NCBI GenBank assembly: GCA_037833965.1
Contig: AP031352.1
Location: forward strand, 8,536,501 to 8,600,500
DNA from: Marchantia polymorpha subsp. ruderalis
Taxonomy: Eukaryota; Streptophyta; Marchantiopsida; Marchantiales; Marchantiaceae
Direction of reading: 5' to 3'
DNA: 64,000 nt
The notes under the pieces were generated by a model, which worked only from the letters and a program-made list of their open reading frames with translations, was not told where the DNA came from and ran no database searches. The stretch's first letter is position 1, and every line of letters begins with the position of its first letter. The position numbers were made by a program, and so were the translations under genes. Shown here in pieces: positions 33,481-46,055 of the stretch.

Positions 33481-36188
33481 GTTTACAGTATTAAAACTGT
33501 ATTACCGGAGCAAACAATGAGATATATTAAAACAATGAGATAGCTATCCATATTGTTATGACTTTGTTTTGTTTGTTAAGAAACTATAGAATGGATATAT
33601 CATATGGAGTAAACATTCGTATGTCCTGCATTAGATTTGGATTTAAGTGCATACATGTACTAGCCCCATTCATTTACTTGATACAAACGAACTAAGTATA
33701 TGTTTGACTGACTCTGCCAACATCTTCTAACCATCATGCGACATAAAAAAATTACTTTTTCTTCTATGAGCGTGAAGAGTAACGTCACGCTCATGACAAT
33801 TCATCTCAACGTCCTAACACTTTTGCTTTAGAATCTATGGACACCCACATTCAAATTTTGTTAGATAGTGTGTCGTACTTTAGAACAAGAATTTCAATTT
33901 CTTTAGTTAATTATTATAACATGTATAAATCAACGTGTATACAACTAGTTGGTTTTGTCCTTACGAGAGTTATCAAGTTAACTTGTGACTTTTTATATAC
34001 TCCTATTGTAAGTAGACTATTTGACATCTTAGTCTGAATATCTGTATGCAATGCATCTTCTTCGTTGTGATGTGTATGCACATAGCTTCATGTTCTCCAC
34101 TCATCTATATATAAAGTGATGAAATTCTTGTATGTTTGTGTGATATGCTATCCAATCGGTTACTCTTTTCAATCAAGTTTCATGCAGTATCTTGATCTTT
34201 TGTTATCGTGATATACATAGACCATTAATATGAAATTTCTGAATCATGATTGTGCTTTTAAAACACATGTTTATGAAAACTAATGGTCAGCATGAAATGA
34301 AAAATGACTATTTTTCATAACTTGGAGAATGTTCATGTGTAGCATATTGAGTTTGTAAATTTTAACGCTTAAGTTTTGATAAAAGTAAAAATGATTGAGT
34401 AACATGTGTATCAAATAATGTTCAAGGAACCAAGATAAAAATCAATTGTAATAATGGAAAGGCTTACCAACACAAAATTTCAACGAATAGTATGGTCTAC
34501 ATTTCAATTGCATCACACTTGAAACTATATATTATAACACCGTACATATCCTAAGTAACCGAATGCAATTAATTATGTAATTTTCATCATACAAAAATAT
34601 CCACATACAATGTATTAGTCGACTATGAATCACTTCAACTGATTTTCAACATACATCAAGTATAATTATGTTAATAAAACATATTAAAATTTAGATTTGA
34701 ACAATATGTACAAAATTGAACATTTGGGTGTACTTTACATAATCAATATGAAAGTCGGTTATTTTACTTGATGGAAAAACAATCAACATGTAGAATTTAA
34801 TAGATAATCTACATGATGTGAAACAATGAAACATGGAAATCAAAATTTAACTCCATCATTGTGAATTTAATAAATCCATCAAGCATTAAAGATAGCAATA
34901 ACTTATATCATGAAAGCATTTTTTTAATTTTTGAACATAATAAGTCTGGTACGTTCAACATATTGATGTGCAAAGATGTAACAACATATCATATGAATGA
35001 ATTGCTAAAAAAATCTACTGTTTACTTACAAAAAACTTGCATAGTTCTAGTCCAAAATGAGTTGGTTTCGTAGGTTTTTAATGTATTTCAAAACACAAAT
35101 GCTGTTATTTTTTACTATCATTTGTTGGTATTTTTCTTAATTATTATAATCAAGAAATATAATCACATTAAAATATAAATCAAGCTTTATTTTCATGTCA
35201 AATTTTTGTTCATGCAAAAAAAATAAAATTATTTCTTTTTAGTAGACAAAAAATCTCCTATTTTTTATGAAATATGAAAAATAATGTTGTTTGCTAATTT
35301 ATGAAGTTTGCTCTAAGATTGAAAACTAAAGTAAGGTTTGATTGTATAAATAGTCGCAAAAATGTTGTAGTATTATGTCTCAAAAACTCAAAAACTTTAT
35401 GTATTTAGAGTGGTACATGCTTGATCATATGTTATATAATAATATATACTTGTTTTACTTATATTATAGAAAAATAATTTCTAAAAATTATAATAATTAA
35501 ATGATTAGAATAATTTCATAAAAGATACAAAACATTCTTATATCATACAACAATTCACATGCAGATTATTTCAACCTGACATTGACAAATATTGAAAGAG
35601 ACATTAGAAAAATGTGGTCGATTGGATGAAATAAGTTTCTTTAAATTCAACATAAGCAAAAGTGAATAACAAATTGATTGTATGTCATCAAAATCAATAA
35701 AGAATAAATCAATTTAAAACAAAGAAAGATATTTATTATTTTTACTAAAAAAAAAAGTAAAATATTTGAACCAAAAAGTAAACAATTCTTCTCATTATTT
35801 TATTTGCAAAAAATATTAAATTAATAATTATTATCATTACACTTCAATAATATTATTCAAATTACACAAATAATTGATTAAAATTTAATATTACTTATCA
35901 TTTTTAATATTATTATAAAATAACACTAAATTTCACACTCTTCAGAATGCATATTTAAAAATAATAATAATCCGTTCATATTTGTTATCTTATTGATTTG
36001 ATCTTATGAAAAAAACCCGATTTATCATACGTATGTATATTAATATAGAAATTACTTTATTTAGCAATCATATGGATATATATATATATATATATTAAAT
36101 TCCATATAAAAAATAAATATTACTTTTCACACATGATATTTTTGAAGCAGAAATAAATAAATCAGTAATTTAATTGTATCAATTATAG

Positions 36189-36222
<34 letters not shown>

Positions 36223-36233
36223 ATAAAATATAT
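33481..36233. other. Very AT-rich gene-free DNA
   Basis: A hairpin with 10-bp arms, ATGAGCGTGA (33766-33775) and TCACGCTCAT (33785-33794), lies near the left end. TA tracts occur near 36077-36095 and 36190-36216. No gene, RNA or intact element was seen. Confidence 0.55.
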
Positions 36234-36285
36234 AAAATTCAATTACGTGTGTATATATATATATATACACACGTAATTGAATTTT
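36234..36285. repeat. Perfect 52-bp palindrome
   Basis: Bases 36234-36285 read the same on both strands, centred between 36259 and 36260. They carry AATTCAATTACGTGTG arms around a TA core and could extrude as a cruciform. TA tracts lie just to the left. Confidence 0.95.
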
Positions 36286-36776
36286 TATTTGTTTATACAT
36301 GAAAATATGTCATAGAAATGAAATTTCATATAAGTGAATGAATGAAAAATATAAAATAAAATATAAATAAATAAAATGTTGATATTTCATTTAATTTATG
36401 AAGACATATATATGGATATCTACAAATAGTTCACTTATTTTGCTTTTATAAATGTTAAGCTTGTAGGTTAAAAAAGAAGAAGATTATAAATACATTTTAT
36501 AACTTGCATTCAAACTGTGCATTCAAAAAAATCTAAATTTAATGTTTGGCACAAAAAATTGCTATATTTGATTTGATATTTAAATTTTATTATATTTAAT
36601 TCATGTCAGATGGTTTCATTAGAATGAGATTTGCGAATTTATTCAATCTCATAATCTCAACATGATTATATATATATATATTATTTATTTTGAAATTTAT
36701 GTAGACGTAAAATCTGAGAATCATCAAACGATCACAAGAGACACGTGGTTCACCCTGGGGGAAGATGTAACAGGAA

Positions 36777-37169
36777 GAATTTCTTGTATAATGATGTATA
36801 ATTAGCTAATTTGAAGATCAAGATACCAAAAGTTAATCAAGTTTTAAATGAACATTCTCTTTAAATCTGAGAATCAATTAAGACCCGCCGTAGATGGTTC
36901 ACCGTACCTTCGTACGGTGGGCTACGTCAACCAGGAACAATGATACACCTTTTACTCAAGGTTTGTCGAAAACAAGACAATGTACAAGGCAGAAGCTGGG
37001 GTATTTCACCCAAAGTCTAGACGTCGTATCAGCTACAAATAGCTAGGTCTAGAGGTTACTGCTTAACCGGAGTTAACCTCAACAAGTTAATCGATCATTT
37101 AAAACTTGATTAACTTTTGGTATCTTGATCTTCAAATTAGCTAATTATACATCACTATACAATAAATTC
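36777..37169. mobile_element. 393-bp element with 75-bp terminal inverted repeats
   Basis: Left arm 36777-36851 and right arm 37095-37169 are reverse complements apart from a few bases, starting GAATTTcTTGTATAaTGATG. The 243-bp interior is much GC-richer than its surroundings. It contains GGTTCACCGTACCTTCGTAC (with an 8-bp hairpin at 36900-36919) and GGGCTACGTCAACC, a style seen in plant Copia LTRs. A similar 'AAATCTGAGAATCA...GTGGTTCACC' block sits just outside the left arm at 36704-36752. It may be a MITE, or two arms formed around a retroelement fragment. No coding capacity. Confidence 0.75.
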
Positions 37170-39456
37170 ACTACTGGTGTGACTTGATATCGTTGCAATA
37201 TAAATTTAGGATTTATTATGAAATAACATATGTCAATATGAATGTATACTTAACCGTACAAATCAGCTCTATTCATATTGATGTTTTTTTAATGTATTCA
37301 TATGTTGGTTTTGTGAATTTGGAGTTCAAGTTTATATGTCAATTAATATTAGAGCATGAAATAAGAATATGAAATGTTTGTACATTTGTGTTTAAATATT
37401 ACACTTAATTTTTTTTAAATGTTATCTAATCATGATTTCGTTTATGACAAAAAAATACAAAACAAGACGTGAACATATTTTAATAAATGATTTCATACAT
37501 GTGATGATATTTTCAGACACTTTAAAGCAATGTAATTGATCAAGATGTAGTTGTTGCAATGAAAGAATCTACAAAGTTACAAGTGAATGTTAATTATGAT
37601 ATATAATTTAGTACTGAATATCAGCTAACAATGAAACTTACTTTTGATTGGACAATCGTCAATAACGATCATAACATGAGTAAATCAATCATGAAAAGTA
37701 GAAAATAAATTTAATAATTTTGGAAATTTCATTAATGAATAAAATTTAATAACATTTTGAATTATCAACTTGCAAGGTACATCATCCACATTCTCGCGTT
37801 ACTGTAGCATTTTATTTTACATTATCTTGTAAAAATATCTTGAGTGATCAACTTACAAGATTTTTCATCTACATAACATAAGAAGTGATTGATTTTAAGC
37901 TTCAAATTGATCTTTCTCATAACATGGAATGAGATGAAATCTAAGTTTAAAGCTTGAATGATAAAAAATTTGTAAGTTTGATTGATAATTATGCTTGTAA
38001 AATCATGAAAGAAGAATATTATTTAAAAAATAATAATATAAGTATTATATGAATGATCTTATAGATTTGTAACCAATGATATCAAAGTTGAAATAAATTC
38101 AAATGTCTGAAATATTGTAGTTTGGCAATTGAATTGAATTTGAAGATTTTATAATAAAACAATTATAATATCAATGTATTTGAGATAAGAAATGAAAAAG
38201 TTACAAAAGGTTGTAATAGCATGGTAAAAAAAGATTGAGATATGAGACATGTTAGATTTAGAAATCAAGATGATACATGCATTTTAAGAAATTAAATTGA
38301 TGTGGAAGTATGACGGTTTAGATATAAAACAAATTGAAGTTTTCAAAATCTAAATTATATCACAAAATTTAATTTATCAATTTTAGTTCGTGTTCTTGAT
38401 GATGTGAATCAACATACAAATTAAAGCAAGAAGAAAATTATATCCTAAAAATACATTATCATTATGTCACACGTTTGCATTAAAATCAAGACTCAACATG
38501 ATTTAGAATATGAAGATGCAATGAATAACTATATACATGACTTGCATTTGCAATTATGTAATAACAATATTCAAGATACCATAATGTAGTAATTCTACGC
38601 AAATTTGATTCAAAATTTGATATAATCAACTTCACTACAGAAGCAAAGCAAGATCCAGCGTCAATTTTATAAAAAAATCAGTTGAAAGCAACTTAAGTTT
38701 AATTCAATTATTTGCAATACATTAGCTTTAAATCCATCTTTGTACATAATGAATTTTCAAGTTTAAAGACATCAATGCATAAGTGATGAACATGCAAGAT
38801 AATTTTAGTTTAACATGAGAATGTTATTATTCAATCAAAACATAAAATAAAATATGTCATTTTATGTGATAATTAATTGTTAAATACTTTGAAATATTAA
38901 ATATATTTAGAATTTTTTTTTATATATTATATGTTTTGTATAAGGCATTTTGAAGTGTGTTGCTTTATTATAATAGTTTGAATGATAACTTTAAAAAAAG
39001 TTATATTTTTTTGATAACTAATAGTTTAATACAAAATATCACGGTGTACTCTAATTCACAATTTGTATCTTAAAATCTGGTTAGTGATGTTTGTAATATG
39101 ATGATAAAATATTAAATAATTTAAACTTAAATTTAAATTTATAATATTTATTTAAATATTTATTATGTGCTTTATATATATATATATTTTAATGTATTTA
39201 TTCATAGCAATAGATTGATAATAAAGTTATAAGTGCTTTGATAACTAAAATTTAATTATAAAAATGATGGTGTTATTTTTTCCATAAATTTCATTTCAAA
39301 ACCAATATATAATTGAATGTGATTTGAGATAAATCCTAATCCCAAAATGACAAAAGTAACAACCGTTTTGGATCTTGAGATATATATAAATGGTTAGAAT
39401 ACAGTTACTCATTATAACTTCCATGTGTTCGGAATAGTACAATTAGAGTCATAATT
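37170..39456. other. Very AT-rich gene-free DNA
   Basis: No gene or repeat recognised. Confidence 0.55.
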
Positions 39457-40466
39457 GTTAGGTCTGAGATGTAGTGATTAGTCTTCATTTACTACTTATG
39501 ATTGTTAACTTCAGGGGATGCGATCATTCATAGTGATATGTCCCATGATATGGGTGTGTATCAATGTAAGGTGTATGATCCCACTGTGGAGGTGTGATAT
39601 TCTGTGTGCATTGCTTCCCTTTGTCTCACTTGAATTGGGTATTTAAATCCAATCCGGGTACTTCTGTTCATAAACAATTATCTATTCAATACTTTCTCAA
39701 ACTCTGTGTGAATTTTCAACTCTCATTGCTCTATTCATCTAATATGGTATCAAAGCAAGTTCTACTCTTATTCAAGTACGCTTGAATCAATAAAAACTAG
39801 GAGTATGCTTCTAACTTTGAACCACCTATATGCTAACTGATAGAGCAATTACCGTAGATACATAGCAATTACCGTATCCATTCAGGTTTTAAATTTCGGC
39901 TCCAAATTTGACCGACAAATTTGTTGAATAACTGTCAGTGCTGATCTGAAGCACTAGGGGAGTCCGAATTTAGAATATTTTAAAAAATTTGCTCGAAATT
40001 TTAAAGATTCATGAAATTCAAGCACAAAATTTCAGATTTTGCGATAGTTATGAAAGTAATGAAAGTGGTATCAGCATTTTACACCACATCATGACCAACA
40101 TGAAGAATAACAAACATTTTGAGAAAGATGAGTTCTCCATGGACTTTCATCGGAGTTGCATAAAAAGATCTTCCCAAACTTGATGGGAAGCACTTTCACT
40201 TCTGGAAATATCATATAAGTTGGATCCTTCGAGTTGAAGGATTGATGTACCTCATTGAAGGTACCAAAGTCCGAACGATCACTCCACTTTGTTCTACAAC
40301 CAACACACCTGCGTCCGACGCAAAGAGTAAAAAGCAATGTGACGAAAGATATCATATATCCTTGGCAATGTTGAATAATGCCACTAATTGCTTGCTATCG
40401 GATAGCAGCTCAGATTTGGAATCTATGTGGATTCTCTGCTCTAATTGGTTAATTGCTCTAATATAA
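39457..40466 (+). mobile_element. Truncated Ty1/copia relic (LTR end, PBS, start of gag)
   Basis: TGGTATCAAAGC at 39745-39756 is a one-mismatch iMet primer site after an LTR-like stretch; the LTR start near 39457 is a guess. From about 40128 the plus strand reads a Copia Gag start with one in-frame stop: SPWTFIGVA, then KLDGKHFHFWKYHI, then LRVEGLMYLIEGT, and later an ISLAMLNNA block. This matches the usual 'KLdG-x-NF-x-x-W' opening of Copia Gag. The sequence falls back to AT-rich DNA near 40466, so the rest of the element and the 3' LTR are missing. Confidence 0.7.
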
Positions 40467-43400
40467 ATTGAGTTGAATATTCTTAAAAAATAATTATATT
40501 GGAAATAAGTCAAGAATTGTCACTTTTAAAAATATCGTTGTGTGAAAATCAAAGTTAACGATAATGTTTCAGCTTAAATGATTAAAAAGTTTTAAGTTCG
40601 ATGTTTGACAATGAATTATGATGTTAGTAGTTGCACTTTGCAACATGCAAAAAAATATTAATGATGAAGAAATTTTAGATTATATTTAAACTTATCACAT
40701 TTGTGACATTGAAATATTTTTAATTACTTTAATTTCAAAAATGTTATTTCAAATTTTTTAACAAAAAAACTAAAATCAGTGTATTGATTAAACGCAACTC
40801 TTGATCCAAACAGAAATTAGAACTAAAGAGACACCTCAAATCAAAATAAAAACAAAGTTGAAGTAAATATAGAAGTCAACAAAATATGTTGCAATAAAAA
40901 AAGAAGAAGTATGATGCAATTTGTATTGACACGAGTAAAGTACAATGATTTGAGACTCTCAATATATACTTCAAACAAATTGAAGACACTATCACCGCTA
41001 TACACACTTCAAGTCGCCGTTGCATATAAAATTAGTTGTGTATGTCATGTTTATAACATTTGGTTGTCAAATCACTGACATTATCTTCAAAATTGATTGT
41101 ATATGTCAATTTTATTACATTTGATAGTCAAAATATTGTTAATGCCACCGACTTCACAATTATTTTTATATGTCATGTTGGTTAAATATAAAAACTTTTG
41201 AATGGTTAAATGCAATGTTTGATAATTTCATTAATATATATATAATATTACAAATTGTTGATCATACATGTATCTAATTAAATGAAAATGAATAATAAAT
41301 AAATAATTTTATTATTATTATTATTCACATGAACAACATGCTTATTATGGAAATGAATTAATTTAATGTTGATATTTGCAAAAATCAATTGAAATGTACA
41401 TTGAAAATGAATAGTTTAGAGAAATACTCTATTATATTGAAAATGTATCTTCATATAATTTTTAAAAAATTTGATATGCATATATTAATTCAAAATGATT
41501 CATTATATTTGAAACAAATTAAAATTTTAAAATGTAAGTAAATGTGTTTTCTTTTGTTACCAAACTTCAAGTGTCTTGGAGCTCAATGTTTATTTGATGT
41601 CGTTGAGAAAGAAAAGATGTTATAGATTAATGATGACAAAGCATTATGCAACTTATGATATGTGTATTATTTTATATTGCGCTTGAAAAGGTCAAGGTGA
41701 ATATATTTATATCCAATTTAAAATAAATGCATTTAAAAGATGTTTAAACTTTTAGATATATCAAAAGTATTCATGTGTGTAAAACTATTATTCATGGCTA
41801 ATTGAACAATGCCAAACCTTTGACATGTTAAGTTGATAATAAACAAAATCTATATATAATTATATTTACATATAAGTATGTGTTTACATTTAATGATGGA
41901 TGAATCAATTAGTTTTTATTTGCAAAATTGCGTAGTTCAATACTTAACAAAAAACAACAAGATTGGCAAACAAAATTTGAGCAAATTTGTGATTCAAATG
42001 AGATTAAACTATTAGATTTTAAATGTTCATATCTCATACATCAATACATATCTACTCATAATTCAGTTTATGTTGATTTGAATTAGTGCAAGTCAAACAT
42101 CAACTGAATAAAAATTCAAACAAAATGTTGTGACATTTTTATGATTTTTCTTATTATAGTATGCAATATTTTCATATAAAAACTACACAATGATAAATTG
42201 CGTATGTTGAATGTTAATCAAAGTCATGTCTATGCATATGACGTGTGTATTAAGAAAATTTCTTTTTCTTTGCAATGAAAAATCTAACAAATATAAAGCT
42301 TTAAATGATCACATCTTATGATACATTCATCATAATTATTGGATTGATACTTTTCATATCAAAATTTTCCAATTCAGCTATTTTTTTTATATTAGTGTAG
42401 TGTTTTTGAAAAAAATGATTAATCTAATGAAAATTCAATATGTTTATTGTCTTTTACATCATAGTTTTGAAATTACGATATAAATATTTACTTCATATTG
42501 AGAAAACAAAACTTAACATGAATTTTGTTGTATCAAGATATTTTGAAAATTCAATTTATCATATATGAAAAACTATAAATAAACAAATTTTGGAGATAAA
42601 TAATTTTTTTTAATGATGTATTGCATATTTAACTTTGTGATTTCATTTAAACTTGCAAGTTTAAAATTCTTCTTTTGTACTTGAATTGAACTCCAATCAA
42701 ATATTTTTATCATAATTATTAATACAGATTACAATTGAACATCTAAGTAAAACTAGTGTTGATTTTCTTTTATAAGAGATAAAAATTGATATCTTTTATT
42801 TTAATAAATAAACTCGTTTTTTACTTATTGATAACTTCATTGAAAAACTTTGTTTTGATAAAATTTTCAAATGACATATACATGAGAGTATTAGAATCTT
42901 CATAATGATTGTTCCTCATAAGTTTAAAATTCAAATTTTATAAATTATGAAAAAATTCAAATTTTTATATGATATTAAAGTAAAAAATTTACAAATTAGT
43001 GGTAAAAATTGCCATATAAATTTCAAATTATCACGATTTTTTTATTTAAGAATCATGATCAAATTTTCTTTTTTATGTGACTTTGGAGTCAATAATTTTT
43101 TTAAAATGCGTAATAACACATGAAACTTAACTTTTATTCTATAATAACATCATTGCATTTTTTATAATTATTTTTTTAGAAAATAAACAATTTTTTTTAT
43201 AAATTTAAAATTTTGAATTAATTATAATCAAAAATCATATTATTGTGAAATTTGATACTGGTTAGAGAATTAGTTTTAAAGAAATTGAAATTTATGCATT
43301 TTTTTGCTTAATTGCATATTATGCAAAAATTGATGAGTAGGATATACGTATGGTTTTTTGATAAACTTGATTGTTGGCAAATATTCATGATAAATCAAAG

Positions 43401-44390
43401 AATCAAACAGTGTGACCTTTTTTGGAAACACTTTAATGACTAATAAAAATAAACATAAAAATTTAATTTTAGTTTTTTTCAATTATCTGGATATTCTTTT
43501 AACCAACTACAAAATAAGTGAAGTGGATTATTCGTGTTTGAAGTCGGAAATTTTATATTCATATGATAGTACTTAATTCATTTGGTAATATATACATCAA
43601 ATCAATTATATCAAATAATTATATGATTAAAAGTAAATTAGAATGAAGAATCCAATATATATAGTAATTATAAGATAATGTGCATACAACATATTTTAAT
43701 TTATGATGACATGAAAATTTATAACAGTTTGTGTTTTTTATTAAATTTTTTTAAAATTTATTAAGTGCAAATACCTTAATGACACGGCAGAATGTCTTAA
43801 AAATTTGCTATAAGTTTTGATAGATATGATAAACAATCTGTTCCACCTACCTAAATTTTATTCATTCCTTTAAATCATTCAGATAAGAAGAGTTAACTAT
43901 TGTTTTTTTTAAAAAAAAATTATAGTTGTAAAGTACTATTTGAACTCTATTGATAGAGTCAATCGTCAATATTTTGTTAAAATCAACTTTCACTTGGAGT
44001 AAAACGATTATTTATTTACTATTCAGATGTGCATGAGAATAAGTATTTTCTGGGTTGAATAGTGGGGTTGGGGATCCAAGGATCTATGCAGGATTAAATT
44101 TGTTGAGCCTTTATAAGTTTATGAAGTTGATATAAGAGAGATGAAGCAGGTTCATATCTGGTGGAGGTTACACGTTTCAAAATAGATAGTGGATTAAAAA
44201 ATCAGGTAAAAGTACATTTCTATTCAGACTTTATTCTTTATGCTAGCACCTTACCAAGAATCATATAATAATATAGTTAGATAAATATGAATAAAGATAA
44301 AAAAAATATATTACATGGTTTTTGATTAATTCCAGTTGATTGAATTATGCTTCAATTATTATATAAAGGATGTTAGAAGTTCGAAGCCAT
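40467..44390. other. Very AT-rich gene-free DNA
   Basis: About 3.9 kb of low-complexity AT-rich sequence with no recognisable gene, RNA or intact repeat. An ATT trinucleotide run lies near 41307-41325. Confidence 0.55.
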
Positions 44391-44892
44391 GCAGAAGGAA
44401 AATTGGCGTCGTGATTGATTAACGTCGTAGTTGTATAGCTAGGAGAATAAATGAATTCTTTGCCTTTATACTTAAGAACGATAGCCGTACATTAGTGTGC
44501 AAAGAGGAGAAAATGTCATTTTTTCGTACAGATGTGGGATACTATAGTAGCGTACACGTAACGGAGTCGATTTCGCAGTTACAGCGGTCAAATTAGAAAG
44601 CTGTTATAGAGGCAGACAGAACCGAAGGACAGACAGTGGTGCATCAGGGGACAGGAGCGAAGGAGGTTCCGAGTCCCAAGAAATTGGGATCCTGTTCTGG
44701 CTCCTGAGCCGCTGCCTTTTATAGGAAAGTACGACCGCGACTTGCATGATCTGTCTCGTAGCCAGGGAAAGAGGGTTGCGAGAATGACGAAGAAGATTAC
44801 AGTACAACGAGGTCCACGGCACGACGAGCAGAAAGAGGAGGTGGGGGAGTGGATTTGGGATTCAAACCTGCATTTCACACAAGGGTGCCGCA
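44391..44892 (+). other. Probable promoter and 5' UTR of the DUF1995 gene
   Basis: Composition rises from AT-rich to balanced from about 44400. No clear TATA box is seen. Frames on both strands here are overlaps without motifs. Confidence 0.35.
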
Positions 44893-45939
44893 ATGGCGGG
44901 TGCCATTTCGTGTTGCATTGCCTTGAGTTTTGGTGCGCCCGTGGTGTGTGCGTCAACGATTTCTACATATGCCTCGAGGATCAGTAGAGTGACCGCGCGT
45001 CCAAGAAATTATTTGTCTGTTGACTTGCAGGATTTGTCGTCGAGGGGGAGAGGAATCTCGCAACGCGTCGAGCGATTCTCAGGTGCGGGAAGTCGGAGGA
45101 GAAGTGGGAGTCGTTTTCGAATCTCCTCAAAGCTTGCCGAAGGCGGAGTTGGTGATGATCTTCCGCCGCGGAGTAGGGAGGAGACCGTAGAGCAGGCCGG
45201 GGGCTCTTTATCGTCCTTGTTGGAGAAAGCTTTGAAAGCTTCAGGGCCTACTACTGTGAAGCAGCGGAAGTCGCTGCGGCAACAAAGACTTCGAGTTGAC
45301 ATTCCGGTTCTGGACGAGTCGCCTCAAGCACTCTTTTCTTTAACATTGGATTTAATTGAGTCGTTCCTCGGCGACAAGAAAGTCTTCGGCTCGGTTGCCG
45401 TATACTTTCCTTCCACGTTGCTCGAAGTCGTCCCCACGGACCTCGTCAATGCCAGCAAAGTCCTTGCATCACGGTTTTTTTCTTTGGAGAGCGAAGAAGG
45501 AGTACCTTACGATACAGCGGTGGCTATAATTGTTGCACCCAAATTCACTCACGCTGCAGCCCTTGATTCGATATCAAGAAGCGCCGGACACAGGCCGATA
45601 GTTGTCCTCAATGGAGAGTGGTCTGGGGAGGAAGAAGGGGATCAAAGATGGGGCTCTCTACTATCATCGTTTGAGGTTGCGTACTCCTTCACCCCCTTAG
45701 CCATTAAGGGCTTCTTTAGTACAACGGAGGGAGCAATTTTAAAGCATGTCAAAAGCGGAGCCCCAGCTGGAAGACCTTGGCTTATATTTGTCAAAGAAGG
45801 AGAAACTTATAAATGTGTGAGCAGTCTGAAGCGAAGGCCCGACTCTGCTGACCTCGAGAATGCACTCTACAGTTCTATGGCTGCAAATTCACCCGTCAAT
45901 AAATCTATAAAATTCTTGCGAGGTTTCGTGAGTAAGTGA
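44893..45939 (+). CDS. DUF1995 domain protein, probably plastid-targeted
   Basis: Single exon, 348 codons, with GCCGCAATGGCG around the start. Residues 1-80 are rich in Ser, Arg and Ala and poor in acidic residues, like a chloroplast transit peptide. From about residue 136 (DIPVLDESPQALFSLTL) to the end lies a region with the DUF1995 style: VAVYFPSTL, PYDTAVAIIVAP, VVLNGEW, then AYSFTPLAIKG and GRPWLIF. Plant DUF1995 proteins are mainly plastid proteins, and one (LPA3) helps photosystem II assembly. The precise role of this member is unknown. No intron is evident and the frame closes cleanly. The assignment rests on motif memory, not on a search. Confidence 0.75.
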   Translation: MAGAISCCIALSFGAPVVCASTISTYASRISRVTARPRNYLSVDLQDLSSRGRGISQRVERFSGAGSRRRSGSRFRISSKLAEGGVGDDLPPRSREETVEQAGGSLSSLLEKALKASGPTTVKQRKSLRQQRLRVDIPVLDESPQALFSLTLDLIESFLGDKKVFGSVAVYFPSTLLEVVPTDLVNASKVLASRFFSLESEEGVPYDTAVAIIVAPKFTHAAALDSISRSAGHRPIVVLNGEWSGEEEGDQRWGSLLSSFEVAYSFTPLAIKGFFSTTEGAILKHVKSGAPAGRPWLIFVKEGETYKCVSSLKRRPDSADLENALYSSMAANSPVNKSIKFLRGFVSK

Positions 45940-46007
45940 TAAAATTATGCCTGGCATTCCAACACGGACGAGCATGCTGCAATCTTGAACGGAGAATTGT
46001 CTGTCAA

Positions 46008-46055
46008 GCCGAGGCAGTGCTTTAGTAGCAATTCACTGTCTTCGTCTGCCTCGGC
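46008..46055 (+). repeat. Hairpin in the 3' UTR of the DUF1995 gene
   Basis: GCCGAGGCAG (46008-46017) and CTGCCTCGGC (46046-46055) are perfect reverse complements around a 28-base loop, about 70 bases after the stop codon. It could stabilise the transcript or help end it. Function is not known. Confidence 0.7.
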
